Source of the DNA: Athripsodes cinereus
Taxonomy: Eukaryota; Arthropoda; Insecta; Trichoptera; Leptoceridae
Length of the DNA stretch: 64,000 nt
Direction of reading: 5' to 3'
Assembly (NCBI GenBank): GCA_947579605.1
Contig: OX388311.1
Span: 23,562,951-23,626,950 of the forward strand
Position numbers and translations under genes: made by a program
Part shown: piece by piece, positions 13,801 to 28,800 of the stretch
Layout of the letters: every line of letters begins with the position of its first letter
How positions within the stretch are numbered: position 1 is the stretch's first letter
Notes under the pieces: generated by a model
Seen by the model: only the letters and a program-made list of their open reading frames with translations
What the model was told of the DNA's origin: nothing
Databases searched by the model: none

Positions 13801-16800
13801 ACAGTCCTGCGGTTGCCCAAAATAAAAATAAGAATACATACCTTCATACACTCATCTTCTTCCCATTGTCCTAGTTGGATTGGGGACCATTGCATCTAGG
13901 TATTTCTTCTAGATGTCCCTAACCATTGCTGCTTTCTGAAATCAAGCAAAGTTTTTCAGTGTACTCTACAATAAAAAAGAAACAATAAATATAGGAGACA
14001 TTTTCAGGACTTAAATTAATTCTAATATTTCAAACTTTTAGATTTTGAAGTAGAACTGAATATAAATAAAATAGTACAGTATTAAAATTTGTATCTATTA
14101 AATAAATAAAAAAATCTTATATAGCTGACTTTACATATTTCAAAAATACTACCTATTATATTGAACTTCTTAAAACCTTCTTAATAAACGAATGTTTCTA
14201 TAGAAAAGCGCATCAGAAAACAAATTTAGTAAATGAAAAGAAAACAAACTCTCTTGCCTGTTGTCTTTTCGTTACGGATGTATTCAGTATTTTGTAACAC
14301 GATTAGTTACCTACCTACAATTAAATGGTCATTTCAATCACACTCATAATAGAAATTTGACAAGCTTGTTATATAACACTATTTTAGTTGCAACCAATGT
14401 TAACTTATTACATCTCAATTAATGAAAGAACGGAAGACACTAACAAATGACTACCGATTGATAAAATTGAATAAAAATAACAGTTATTATTTATCGATTG
14501 ATTGTTACGTATTAATAATTACTAGTAATATAAATATGAGACTCGTTAATTAATTAATGATACTACTCCTCCGTGAAGAAACTTTCTATTTCGTTTTAAT
14601 AACGTTGTATTATACTATATGTTAAGATGTTCCTAAGTATTTATATTAAGAAACAAAACTATTCTTAATAAATTGTATGTATTTTCATGTACAAGCATCT
14701 TTCATAGTTTTCAAGCTGTGATGTATTCATCTATCGCAGTAATGTTATTTTCTTACAGTGGAATTAATTTGGCTTTTGATTTTTTATAATAAACTTTATA
14801 TGAGAAAACTCTTTCATTGGATAACATTTTCTCCAATAGAGATGCTATTACAAACATCTTTGGCAAAAAAGCAAAATTTCCTCTCATCCTCATCGACGGT
14901 CAGTGTGGTGCAAAGGTAACGTCTTTGAGTCCCGAGTTGCGGGTTCTATTCTCGGCCTGGGCAAAATGAAGTTTGACCTTTCTCTAATTGCCTGGGTGTT
15001 GCATATAATGTAGGTATGTGTTTGATGCATTTTATTTACGTATCATCGCGTAAGTACCCACCATATAAAATTCATATATTACGTTGGAATTCTCGTAGCT
15101 CAATCTGTATGAATTGTCACATAAATATTATCTGCATATTAGACATGTCATACGTTGCCTACTGTAACACTTCTAATTATGTTACATTTCTTCTTCTCAA
15201 CCAGCTAGCTTAAATTTCAGCAGAACTGAGACTCGCAGGGATTCGTAGAGTTTTGGTTGGCTGCTGCAATGAGAACACAGATGTATTATAAAATGTTTAT
15301 TTATTGTTTCAATGCACAGGTTACACATATTACACTCATAAACACATTTTTTCTTTTATAAATCAAAAAAGGCACAATAAAATAGACTGTTTTGTTATTG
15401 CTCCCCGTCGACGCGTAGTGTGTCAACGGAGAGCAGACGGCAAGAGGATTAGAGGAATGAAGTTGGTTGCGAATGGTCAACCAAGGGATTAACAAGAGTC
15501 AAAATACGATCCATTATAATGGCGGGATTATTTCAAAGTAAACTTGTAACTGTTGTTCCTTAGTACGGAATTTTATAATTTTATTTGGACATGAATTTTT
15601 AACTACGACACTACATACTAAAAAAAATAAATGGTTCTTTGAATCACAGGAGTACAGTAAATATCATATATATAATTTGTAATGCTACATAACACAACAA
15701 CCCTACGCAACCATCTAATGAATCATGTTCAATATAAAAATGTCAAAAACATTTGTTTTTCCATCAAACTGAAAACATCAAGAGTAGTTTCGTGCTTGAT
15801 GAGTATCATATCGTAAGAAATATACAATATTTTTCATATAAAAATGTTATATAAGACAACGATTTATTTACACGTTATTGAATTTCTTTACAGAATGTAA
15901 TATAATATCTACCAGTTAATCTCTGTAAAGTGATTCAATCTTTTCGTTAGCTCTTACGAACTTAGACCTGACATAACATTTATGTAGAGATATTGACATA
16001 AATAATAACAGTAATCAGTGAAGTTTTTTTTTATTAATTTCTTTATCTTTAATCTTAAAAAAATCTTGATCCAGCTATAACCTAAGTAATTTCACATATT
16101 GTTGTGCAAATCGTGATAACATTTTAGATAACAACAAAAAACAATTTCTCGTGATTCATAACTTCCATTTCAAATATCACACAAAACATTTATATCAACT
16201 GATTTGTTACCTACTTTTATTCATACATTGCATTGAAAATCAAAGAAATTGATTAATATTGTTCACGGAAAATTATATATTTTGTAATACGAACTCTGGC
16301 CACACCTTGATGGTTTCATTGATTAGAAAAATATTGAACACAGATTAAAAAGTAGGTGCAACTATTTCTATATAATTAAATAACCCTATTGCATTGAACA
16401 ACCAATCCTATTTTTATAATTGTTTATTATTTTCTGCAACATGCATTGGAAGCAGATATGAGATTTTTTATTTAACGTTTTAAAATTATATTCTTCATTG
16501 TCATAGAATTAAACAAGTTTCATTGGGTGAACATTTTATATTATTTATAGATGTATTACGATACCTTCTAATAAACCCATGAGAACACTTGTTGTATTGT
16601 AGATTATAAAAATTATAGTACTTAGTATGTTCTAAATCAAACGATACATGCCAAAGATGTTCTTATAGATTTTGCAAAATAATTTGAGTGAAATGTTTGA
16701 GTTATCTCCATCAAAATGATTGACTTTAGTAGTTATATGATGTTTTATTTTATTTCAGTTATTTGATATGAAGAAATTCCAATCAAATGTATCAAGAGAA

Positions 16801-19800
16801 CTCAGACGTGCCTACCCAGATAGAAGACGTTTGGAAGCGCAGTGTCTCAGCGCCATTGCTTTTGTGAAGTCCGAAGCCGATGTTTTGGAATGCCCACTGT
16901 GGGTTCTCATCATCAACGTAGTGGCCATGGATATGCTCAAGACAAAATTACCACCCGGTAAGTAAAATTCAAAAATGTTTTGTAGTCAGAGACAAATTTT
17001 TGTCATAAACCTACGGAGATTAACTTCCAAGCTGCCTACAGTTACACCTTTGTTGTGAATGTAAGATTTGCTAGTGTAGAATCAGATAAATGGAAGTCTT
17101 CAGACTTTAACAGTACCTATTCTGGTGATCTGTGGAGAACTCGATATGTAATAAGCTTAAAACAAAACCTGACACTTAGCAATATAATTTAGTAAATCGG
17201 CAGTAGTAGTAAATTCCGAGATTACTTGATTGAAAATTGAAAAGGAAATTTATAAATATGTACAAAGGTATTTAGATTAAAACATTTTACTAAACTATAG
17301 CTTTTAAAAAAATTGAACAAACTTCGAATACTAATATTCTTTGAATCAAAAATCAGTTTGTTCTACTCTCTTTTTAAAATGATTGTATCAAAGTCACATA
17401 GGTTTTTAGTTCACTTTAAATTCAGCACAATATTCACGCATATTTAGCGAATCGAGATCTTCAAATTGATCACATTGAGTGACAATAACCTTAATAATAA
17501 TCTTCTTTAATATCCATTTATTACTCAGTATGCTTTCTTTGAATAGTTCTAGCATATTTATGCATCAAAAAATAAATAAATAAGTTTTAATTCTCACGCA
17601 AACGTATCTACTCTTGAGATTAATCGTGAAATATTTCGTGAAATGTTATACTTATCAATAACAAGCTAATATTGTTTGGAGAATCTTTTACAATTCAATA
17701 TATTAATTAGGTGTAATATCTAGAATACTTTCGCTAATTTATAACGAGTTACCATCGAGTTAATCATTCCTATAATATAATCTTTCCATGTATCTAAGTA
17801 TTTTGTTGGATGATGAGTTATATAATATTACATTTTATTGTTATAGTATTCGTATAACATAGTTGTCTAAGTTATCCATTTTTACTCAGCAATTTTTCAC
17901 TGCCAGATATACACCTCTTTTATACATTCGCAATTATCTCTTTCTAAGGCTAAAGTAAAAGGGAAAATTACATCAGACAATCTTTTTTTTAGCTGACATA
18001 TTTCTCTTTTCTCATCCCAAGATATCCGTTTAGAAATCTGGGTTTACATTTATCACTTATTTGTCTAGCTATAACGATAACCCATGGACATTTTAACTTC
18101 GTGTAGAAGTTTTTAACTATTCAATAATCTTCTAATAAAATGCTTAAAATTAACACTAAATCTGTGTTCTTAGCATTTGAATACTATAGAATAATACAAA
18201 CTCCAATCCAAACTGTGCCTTATGGTATACGAGTACAAGGAATAATATGGCAACTCAGTCACTTTCTGAGCTCTATGTTCTGAAAACACCTGCAAACAGA
18301 CTCCAACACTCAGCAAAGATATCCACCAATATGCTAGACAAGATCAATAGAGTAAACAAGTCCTGCTTCTATGACAAGACTTTTGGTATCGCTGGACCCG
18401 TCATTTGGAACTGACTCCCCGAGGACCTTCGTTAAAACCAATCAATAACAACGTTCAGGAGAAAGTTGAAGACATCGCTCTTCCAACATAGTTTCTCGCA
18501 CACTTGAGATGAATGTTCTATTAAACGACGCCGAATAAACATGTACATTTAGACTTCGTATGCGGCTTTTTAACTATTCAACCAAATGCTTAATCTGTGT
18601 TGGTAGTATTTCAATATCATTATAATAAAAATATTTCAAATACTACAACAACTCGTAGAACATATTTTGATATCATTTGATTCACGCTTAGCTAATGCAA
18701 GGGATAATCAAGGAAGGTAACATGTTCTGATTCTAATCAATAATCATCAATTACAAATCAATACCGACATCTCAATTAAAATATTTTCAATCAAATATCG
18801 ATTAAGACCATTGATTGCTATATTTTTATTTAAATCTCTGCAGTGATCCATGAATTTGTTCTTATAATAAAACACATTTATTTAAATCGTTAACAAAAGG
18901 AAACGAAACCGTTCGATTTTTTCTTCGTATGCATCAAAGTAATCAAAGTTGGATTAAACGCTAATTCATTGTAACAATACGAGCAAAATTATATTTTAAT
19001 TAGTATTGGAATGAGGAAGTACCAATTTTTTTTTACTTAAGAACTACGCTTGATAAACGATATCTGCTTTAATACTTAATATGAACATGTTACCTGTATT
19101 AAGTCGTGCACTGTACCTAATTAGGTACAGTGGGTATATATTTTTTTTTAGATAATAAATATTTAAATAAAAAACACTGTTTACTTTCATTTAAAATTGT
19201 TATAATATTAAAAGCTTTTCGGACATACGTCCATCTTCAGTAATAATTACTTATAACAGTTATAAGTAATTATTACTGAAGATGGACGTATGTCCGAAAA
19301 GCTTTTAATATTATAACAATTTTAAATGAAAGTAAACAGTGTTTTTTATTTAAATATTTATTATCTAAATTAAAATGAACTTTCATAGTGTTTCCTCTTC
19401 GAAAATCGAAAAGTTATATATTTTTTAGTTTATTATGTTTTTGAAATAGTTATGCATTTTAATGTTCCGTGGAGCACCCGGCAAAGAATTGGTCTCCAAC
19501 TGTTTCTTGTAAATTTTCGAGTATTCTGTAAAAGGCAGATGTTTGGAAAAATAAAGACATATTACATCTTAAATTCAGCAACAAGGTTTTCTACCCAAAC
19601 TGAATTTTTGTTGGCATGGAGAGAACTGCTTGATTATTACATGCATCTGGTATACTGCCTACCCCACTTGTGGGATATGCCGTGATGGTGTAGTAGTATA
19701 TATATATATAATAAGTTACAATCCATTGGATTGGTCTGCGACGAGTTTGGATTTTCAACTCCATTCCTCCCTATTCTCAGCCAGTCTTTTCAGCTCTACG

Positions 19801-22800
19801 TATGAGCCACAGTTCATGTCCCTCTTCAGTTGGTCAATATACGCATCTCTTGGTCGGCCTCTGCCATTTGTGCCCTCGGTCTTACCCTCCGCGATGGCGA
19901 TGAGTAGTCCTGGGTGCCTGATGTTGTGGCCAATCCAGTTAGCTCGTTGTTGGCTGATTCTCTTAAGAAGTTGCCTTTTTTCGCCTACCCTGTTTAATAC
20001 TTCTTCGTTTTCGACGTGTTCCGACCAATGGATTTTCAGCATGCGTCTGTAGCACCACATCTCAAAGGCCTCCAACCGTCCGCTTTCACTCTTGCTGATG
20101 GTCCATATCTCACAACCATAAAGCAGAATGCTCCATACAAAGGCTTTAGTTAGGTTCTTCCTTACGCTTAAATCAATATTTGGGGATTCCAATATTTTAG
20201 ATTTCTTGTTGAAGGCAATCCTTGCCTGGTTTATTCTGCTCACAATTTCCGATTTGGAGCGTCCATCCTGGTTTATTCTGCTACCCAAGTACGCGAATTC
20301 TTTTACTTGTTTGATGCTCACTCCATTTATGGCAATGTTCGCAGTCGCTTCCTCTCTTCCAACGGTGAAGTAGTAGCTGTAGTTTATTGTAAGGAGTTGA
20401 GTTATTTGTTATAAACTTTTTTTTACCATTTCCTTGTAATCACCCCAAATTTGAAATGGTTAATATTTATTTAAATATTATGGTTGCTTATTGTAAAAAA
20501 ATATAACAAAAATCCGTATAGAGATTTCATGCGAAAAATGTGCCTTAAAATAGGGTGTAAAGAATTTCAACACCTATTTTGTCAGAAATTAAGGGATAAT
20601 TTCATTAATTCTATAGGCATTAACTTTGTTACACTTCATTTTAAATTACCTAATAAAATGGAAATTTATTATTAGTGTAACTATGATATCAACAGTAACA
20701 CTAAACAATAATAATCAATATTCATTTTATTAGATAATTAAGGTATAATCTAATATTTCAGTATTAAAAGTAATATTTTTTTATTTTACAAATTTAATTT
20801 GAAAAATCTTCATAAATCATTTGCAATATATAATTAACCGTAGCCTTTACGCTGTTGAAATTTGAAAACAAAACAACAAATTAACATAAACAAAATGTCT
20901 AAACATGATATCATTTGTTATGTTAATGTCTTTGAACGATGAGGCGAGCAGTGTTATGAAAGATTTTTTTGTGTAAAGTAATTCATTTTAATTTTAGTAT
21001 ATTTCAGTATAAGTAGATATTTTGTTTATTTAATCTATTTCACAAGTCATTAATCAAAAACATTCTTAATTATATTACAAATTGTACATAAACGTGGAAA
21101 ATATAATCACGCAGATAAAGATCACTATGAGAAAAATAAAAAGAATTGATACAGATGTCTAAAATAATTGTATTAGTTTTAATAATAATTAATTGTATTG
21201 AATTTGTGACAAAATGAATTTGTATTAGTCTATTTATCTATTAATACTATCATGGTAAATCTTACAAGAAATAATCATTCAGATCATTCTCAATGAGCCA
21301 ATAAAAATGAGACATTCAAGATGGATAACATACAAGGAACTGAAGATGTTAAATGTCGTATTCGAGTTATCTTACGAATTTTCACAGGACACTCATTTTT
21401 ACCAAATAGTGAATTCACTGTCTACGACTTGACGAGGCTGAATAATTATCAAATATGTATTTTACGTTAGAAGTCTCTTAATTAAAATAACTACTCAAAC
21501 CTATCACATTACTGAGTACTTACTTTGATCACACGTCATCCATTTTGAACATTACCGATTACGGTAAATAACATAATAATAATGAAACTTTATTGAGTAC
21601 AAAATTATTACAGTCAAATGATAAGAAAAATATAAGTAACGATTGGATAAAAAATAATAAAACAGTGCACCAACTACGAACAGTCAAAATGTGGACTTAT
21701 TGTAATACATCTTCCAGACAACCCCATACAAATTTATGTAATTCAGCGAGATGACGTGATTACTTTTGTGGCGCAAAAAGCTTTTACGTACAAAATATAC
21801 GTAATTATATAAAATCGGTTAACAACTAACGTGGAGAATTTTGTGATAATATCAATAGAATACTCAGGTTATTAACCTATATGAATGTTTATAATATAAA
21901 AAATTAAATAAAAAGACTTTTTTGCCTTGTTCCTATCTCAAATGACTTAAAAAAGGTCAGCACACTCATTATTATCTTTCCCGTTCATTGACTTGTCTTA
22001 AAACTTACATTTTATTAAACTCTTAGAAATAGTTGTATATTTCTCAATTCATAGCTTAAAATGTGCTTAAAGGATATAAACGAATGTACAACTTACAACA
22101 TTATCGTTCATCTCATTACACACAAAACCGTGTGAAATTCTAACGTTTTAATAAGTATAAGTAGGCACAGCATCTGCCTTCTTAGTACTGTTGCCTCCTA
22201 CACAGAATCCTTCAATAGAAAATCAAATGAATACCTAATACCAAGTAGTGGATTTCAGAGTATTATTCTGGTATTAAACAATACGTAATATACAATTATG
22301 TCACGTCTTTGTAGCTTCAACAGCACTATGTAGTAGTACCTATATATGACTGGCCAAGACATCTACTCCCATTAACCTTAAACTAGACCTTCATACGTGA
22401 TGACTTTACAGAATAAGTACATCAACTTGTGTTTATATATACTTCATACATCTTCAATTTCTAATGCAAATGCTGACATAAGATATTGTGTAAGTCAAAT
22501 GATGAGAGCACCTTCGTTTGAGATACGGAACATTATGGTTTAATTCAAATGTAGATTTGTTGTAGTTAAACTAACTTATGTAATCAGAATTAATACGAAC
22601 GATAGTACTAGTCACATTGAAGTGGTAAACATTTCATAGATCATATTGTGAAAATTTTGTGGAGGAATAATTCGTATTTTTCTGTGTACATAATTCTGTT
22701 TAATTTTGAAAATTAGTTAATCCCTATGACGAGCTGTAGCTGAAAACACATGAACAAAAATGACACTTAAATTTCCGAACTTTTATGTTGTATTTAGGAG

Positions 22801-25800
22801 TATTTTTATATAGAATCAATTATATTATAAAAGTGCGTTCATCTTTTTTGCAATATGCATACCTCTTCTTCCCATTAAAATATATTTAATTCATTTTTTA
22901 CATTTTGTAATTCAAATTATTCATCAACATGCATCCCTAAAGCTATTATTCTTGTAAACTAGACGTTAATATTCAGAAGGAATTTTAAATCTAGATCCTT
23001 TATCATATTATCATTTTCCTACATCGAGAACACGCTTCAATAATATCCTGAATGATGTATAAAAATGTTCTAAATATTTACACAATGTACGTGTTACATT
23101 ATTCGTGGTATGCATCGTAACAACAAATGACTCATTTACCAGGAATTATCATATTCTGCTTATATTTTTTATTCAATAACATCTCAAGTACGAGATTCAA
23201 GCATTGACCACTGTGGACGTGGACACCTCCTTGAGCTCTATCATAAGAGAGAATACCCACTATTGGCATAAGTCAAAGTCGAATTAGTAGCCATATTCTC
23301 AGACTTTGGTCTTCTTAGAAAGTTTGATGGAAATAAATAAAGAGAATCAAAAGACATCAAGTAAAATAAAAATCAAAGACGATTGACCAAAGGTATTCAT
23401 AATTTGTATGCAGAACTTTGCTCCAAAATGACCTCATGTATCTACTACTGAGGTCCTTGTAGATGAACATAATTAAGTTAATACTTAGGTTATATCCTTA
23501 CACGAAGTACATTCTAAATATTTCCTGCCAAAGATTCTAAACGCTAGGTGTGGCAAGATCGTCTCCACATTAATGAACTCAACTTGCTGTCAAGTTGTGA
23601 CATCTGACCTCTAAACAAGGCAAGGTATTCCATCCTCATCCTTTTCTAATCTACCCACAAAGAATAGCTTCCTATTAATTCACTTGGAACAAACAGACAT
23701 GTTCGTGTTGACAACATTCGTGTGAAAAGTGAAGGTTAATTATTTGTTCATAGGTGGGCTTCATACATAAATGAAACTACAATAACTTAACAATGATTCA
23801 ATTAAATACCTAATACATAAAATACATTGATTCGTATGTACGTGAACCTATTACCTCACACAGGTAAAAAAAATCTACTTTGTTCCTAGATTTTATCAAT
23901 TTAGTTCGCAATAAATAATCGGTTAGGTGCAGAATACATTCATTATTATAACAATATTATCTCCCTCTTTTTTTGGCATTGCACCCAATATATGAGTGAT
24001 GCTGAACAATATTATCGAACAGTTCAATTATCTAGTAGCTATACCTGCTATTAAATATAATTTTATTAATTAACCAATTATATAAGTTGGTAGGGTACAT
24101 ACAAATATTATTGTTTTGCAAATTTTTTCTAACTTTTTCCATTAATGTAATTGCAATAGATATTTATTCAATGTTACATATTGTTTCGTGTATAGAATAT
24201 GTAAAAAATGTATCTTATTTTTCAAGTTCATTATCTTGTATCGTTGGTAATGATACGTACATTTTTTTAATTAGTTCTCTTATACGCTGGCCAATTTATT
24301 ATTTTATTTTATTTTTTACAAAATTCACAGCACAAGCCTATAACATGTCGAAATACATAACATAACATTTACAAGTACAACATATTTTGATATTAAAACA
24401 CAATTTCTCATATTGGTGCATTATGAACAACTATATGCATAGATTGTATACGGAAGAAATAATCAAATTAAAAATCTTATAATGTGTTACGTACCTACCT
24501 TCCTGATTTACGAATTATGAGCTTCAGGTCTTCAGTGTCAGCTGTTATTAACTTAAAATGGAAAAAGTACACATGGCATTAAAACAACATTTTTTCAATA
24601 AAACTGAAAGGAGATCTCCCCCCTACATAAACCGCACTTGGCGTTCGACTACTGCCGAAATTTTCGGCAATCTACCTTCAATGTACCATAATGTGGTGTT
24701 CTCACTTTGGCGAATATCGCCAGGGCACCAAAATATCGCCAGCCATTTGAACCGTGTGAACAAAATGACAGCTAGTCTGAAACGATAAAAACCAGTAGAA
24801 ACGATATCGTCTCGAGTTGACCACCTTCCAACTTTACTCGGCCGATTGAACGATTTGCGCATGCGCAGATATGCGCTGTGTTCGTATCTATGGTAAAAGC
24901 TTTATAACCTATAAATTTTATAATGTTTCCCGCTTCGTGACAGCTGTTATCTTATTTGTAGGTTTGTGGCGTTTGTTTCCTTAATTAAAAGGCGCCTTAT
25001 AACCTCTACTATAATATTTTCGACTAAAAATAAACACTTCGCGATCTCCATCTCGACGTCCGCCATTTTGAAAACAGTGTCAAAATCAAAGCGCATCTGA
25101 CAGATCGTTTCTAAATCGGTGGACTGTGTGAACAGGTGTGACGATCAATGGGCGTAAGGCGAATTTTGTTTTTTCGCCTGACGTTATATTTTAAAATTCG
25201 CCTGGCGATATTCGCCAAATGTGAACACCCCATTATATAATTATGAGTTATTGTTGCGGTTATTGTCGAAAATTCGTTTGTAGTCGATTGCCAAGTGGGT
25301 TTGTCTAGGGGGTCTGTTCTTTTTGCGAACTGTTCTTTCAAAAATGCTAGCAATGGAACAAAATTATATACTTGCACGTTTTGTATTTAATTTTACGCTA
25401 TTTCAAAACGTCAATCAAGTAGTTGCCTCATCTGTTTTATGTGTCAAAATATAGGCGTTACAATAATAGATATATGTGATACTAACCAACCGTGCAAGAT
25501 TTGAAATAAAAATAATTTTTATACTGTATGATATGTTTTTATTCACACGCACGATATCTCGATAATAGAAAATCAATTATTTATGATCGCATATATGTTT
25601 TTTTCTCATTTGTACAGTTCGTATAGGTACCTAATATATTATATATTTTTTAAGTAAACCTTGATATTGAATTTACATTGTTGTGTCTATGATGGTTTTT
25701 GCTGGTGTTGAACCCAGACAATTTTACATCACGATTATTTTTATTTAGTTAGTAATCCGTTTTGTTCCTATAGACATAATTCATGTATTTGCTTTATTGT

Positions 25801-28800
25801 ACCTGTAGTTTATTTCGTATTGATTATTTTGAAGTGTTGAAACTAATTATAATTTCAATGGTTTCGTTTTAGAATAAATCTTAAATTATTTTTAAACATT
25901 TGAATACTTTTATGCCTATTTTATTACAACTCGAAATAAATTAATTCGATACGCTTATTAACAGGATTGTAAATCTGAATCCTGTTTGCAAGCATTTTCT
26001 ATTATTTTATTTGTTTTCACAATATTTTATTACACACTCATAGTGAACTTGCGAAATACCTCGACCTTGATAATAATGCAGTGTATAAATTTGTTTTACG
26101 TTAACCAGGTATTGAATTCGGAATCATTTTATCTAATATTTCAAATATCTTTCTACATTATCTTTGTTTCGTGTAAGGTCCCTCCAACGCTTAATCCCAA
26201 TTTTGAGAATCTGTTTGCTATTCTAGGCGGCCTGAAAAAGATTCTCAAAGCTCTAACGATGGAAACAAAACACTTTAAAAATACGTTAAGTGGCATAAAG
26301 CGGTATAGATTAAAAAAAATATATTATTATGAAGTTAATACATTGTTCTTTTGGTTTGTTTCAGTTCAACGCCCAATGGATATCAAGAATAGACCTAGAA
26401 TACCCATTCCAGATGAAGATCCTTATAGCATTGCCAACGGACCAGCTGGTTCTGGATCCAGTGGTAGCTCAGGCTTCAATGGCAATGGAACAAATGGACA
26501 TGGACTGTCTCCAAGAGAACAGATGGTAATGCAAGCACAGAGAAGAGGAGACAAGCCTCCAAAGCTTCCACCAAGAGAAAACGGAATATACCCTCATGAC
26601 ATTCCTAAGGTAGGATTTATATTGAATATTATCCATATTTTTAATATATCATCACCCTAAATAGTAAATTTTTGAATTGACTACAAAAATAAATATTTCG
26701 GAAATTCTTACTGTGGCACTAAAAATGGAAAATATAAGTGAAATAATTGTATTCTTCATTCATTAATGAAATAAGCAAAAAACTGTTGTGAAGATAGGCA
26801 ACAGTAATTAGAAAAGGTTTCATACATAAAAACAGTTCTGTTCTTTCACATATTCGTTTATCTTTACAATTAAAAGTCGTAAATAAATAATTGTAAAAGT
26901 AGAGAAATACAATGTTATAAAATTGTCTATCTATCTATATCATCACTTTATATTTCTCACAAATGAGGTAGCCAACAGATTAACTAAATGTAATGAACAT
27001 ACATATCGTCATCTCATTGCCTTATTATACCTCATCGCCGAATATACATATTTATTTAAACTCAATGTATACGAATAGGTTTACGAATTACCTGTCTCAT
27101 GTTTACTCTTAAAAAAGTAAAATAAATTAGAATAGTTTTATAATTTTTTTAAAAGTACTTTTATTCATTTATTTTATTATAGTAGGTGTTTTTTAGTAAG
27201 TTGGAAGAAATCGCACTATAGTCATAGACTCAACCCTAAATTGATTGCGTTTGAAGGTTACACGAACAAAACAGGGGATGTCACATTTTTTTAAGAAAAT
27301 AATTTTTTGATGACAATATTTTCGTGATCATATTGTTTGTTCAGAAAACTATTAAAAACTGCATAAAAACAAGCAATGTCTCCATAATGACATTATCAAA
27401 GTATAATTTTGTCACCATAATGACATTATCATATTTTAAATTTGAGTTTTCTCCCATGCAGGATACCTACATGGACATTAAATTTCTTGTTTCATTCGTG
27501 TACCCTTCATTTAATTTTAATGCATATTTGTATACAATTGTTTGCACTGTATTAATATTATTAAATTAAAATGCGTGATAAATGCATCAACAATTTGTAA
27601 ATGATTAGGTACTATTAATCTGCAATCAGTTAATTAAAGCAATAGCATAACATTCATCTGATATAATCTTATTATCATCTCGAGATTGATTTATAAGACC
27701 GTGCAATATTAGAAAATAAAACAACGTAACAATCATATACGTAATAAGAAAACACAAACATAATAATAATAATAACAGCTACAGTTGAAGGGAGCATGTT
27801 ATAAGAACAATGATTGTTTTCAAATCAAGAAAGTGTGAAAGATACAAGTGAAGATAAAGTGTATGCAGTAGTATTATAATAAATAATTTAGCACTCTCAA
27901 CACTTCAGTATATGTTATTATTGTATGATGATGATTAGATACAAATATATAGTTACATTTTGTTCTTTGATTTTATATTAGTACTACTATGCCTGGCATT
28001 ACACAAGGAATAGAATTTACAAAAAATATTCGTTTATTGTAGACAGCATAAAAAATCAAATACTATTATTTTTGCTAGTTTTTACTATAAATCTATGTTA
28101 TATTACTATAAATCTAGGTTACTATTTTACTATAAATCTAGGTTATATCTGTAAATTTAACACATGAAACAATCATACATTTTAAGCTTAAAAAAAACAA
28201 TTTCACCTTATATGGTAGTATCCTGGACGGGACTAGAGCCCGTAACCCATCCTTAACGCGAGGTGTGCTTTGTCTTTTTAAGCTACCAGGAGACATGCCG
28301 AAGGCTTCGACGGGGTAGCCATTAGACTTACTGCATATAATAAACATGCTAGCTGTCTCCTCAATGTCAATAAAAAATCAAAATATTCAGAATGGGTAGC
28401 ATACTTTATCGATGAGTTGAAGATGTTGACTGAATCTACAAGAATCGCCAACTCACATAAAACAATATTTAATATGTTTATAATGTACTCTCTCAATCGA
28501 GAGATCCTGGGTCCTATTTCACCTGCCTTCGACTTGCTCCACTTTCATAACACAAAACTATTGCTTAGTGGTAAGTGAATCAGATATTTATTTTTTGTTT
28601 TAATTCCTGATACATCTTTTCCATAAATAAATAAATGGTTTATCGCAAGGTCGGTCATTGCCCATAATATACCTAATGTAGGTACATTGAATTACTATGA
28701 GAAATTAAATTGATGGGAAAATTTGTGAAACAAGATAATTTAAAATATAATGTTTTAAATATAAAATAACACACAACGAATCGAAAGCTTTTGTAAAAGT

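Larger units (their letters stand above)
10838..16758 (+). other. Intron between exons 1 and 2
   Basis: A 5.9-kb intron with GT...AG ends (gtaagc / tatttcag). It carries two tRNA-derived SINE copies at 11878-12119 and 14893-15120. At about 15230-15500 there is a less AT-rich patch with a CGTCGACGCG word that I cannot assign. The rest is unique-looking AT-rich sequence with nothing I recognise. Confidence 0.8.
16958..26364 (+). other. Intron between exons 2 and 3
   Basis: A 9.4-kb intron (gtaagt / gtttcag). It contains a LINE tail (18250-18520), a 24-bp and a 223-bp palindrome (19109-19369), a dispersed-repeat copy (19464-19711), a minus-strand LINE 3' fragment (19712-20390), a degraded repeat (21285-21400) and nested inverted-repeat elements (24616-25315). 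I see nothing recognisable from 21400 to 24600. Confidence 0.8.

Noticed and set aside
25986..26364. Upstream extension of the exon 3 open frame as coding
   Set aside because: The 126 extra residues are hydrophobic AT-rich noise, and the acceptor at 26363-26364 keeps phase with exon 2.
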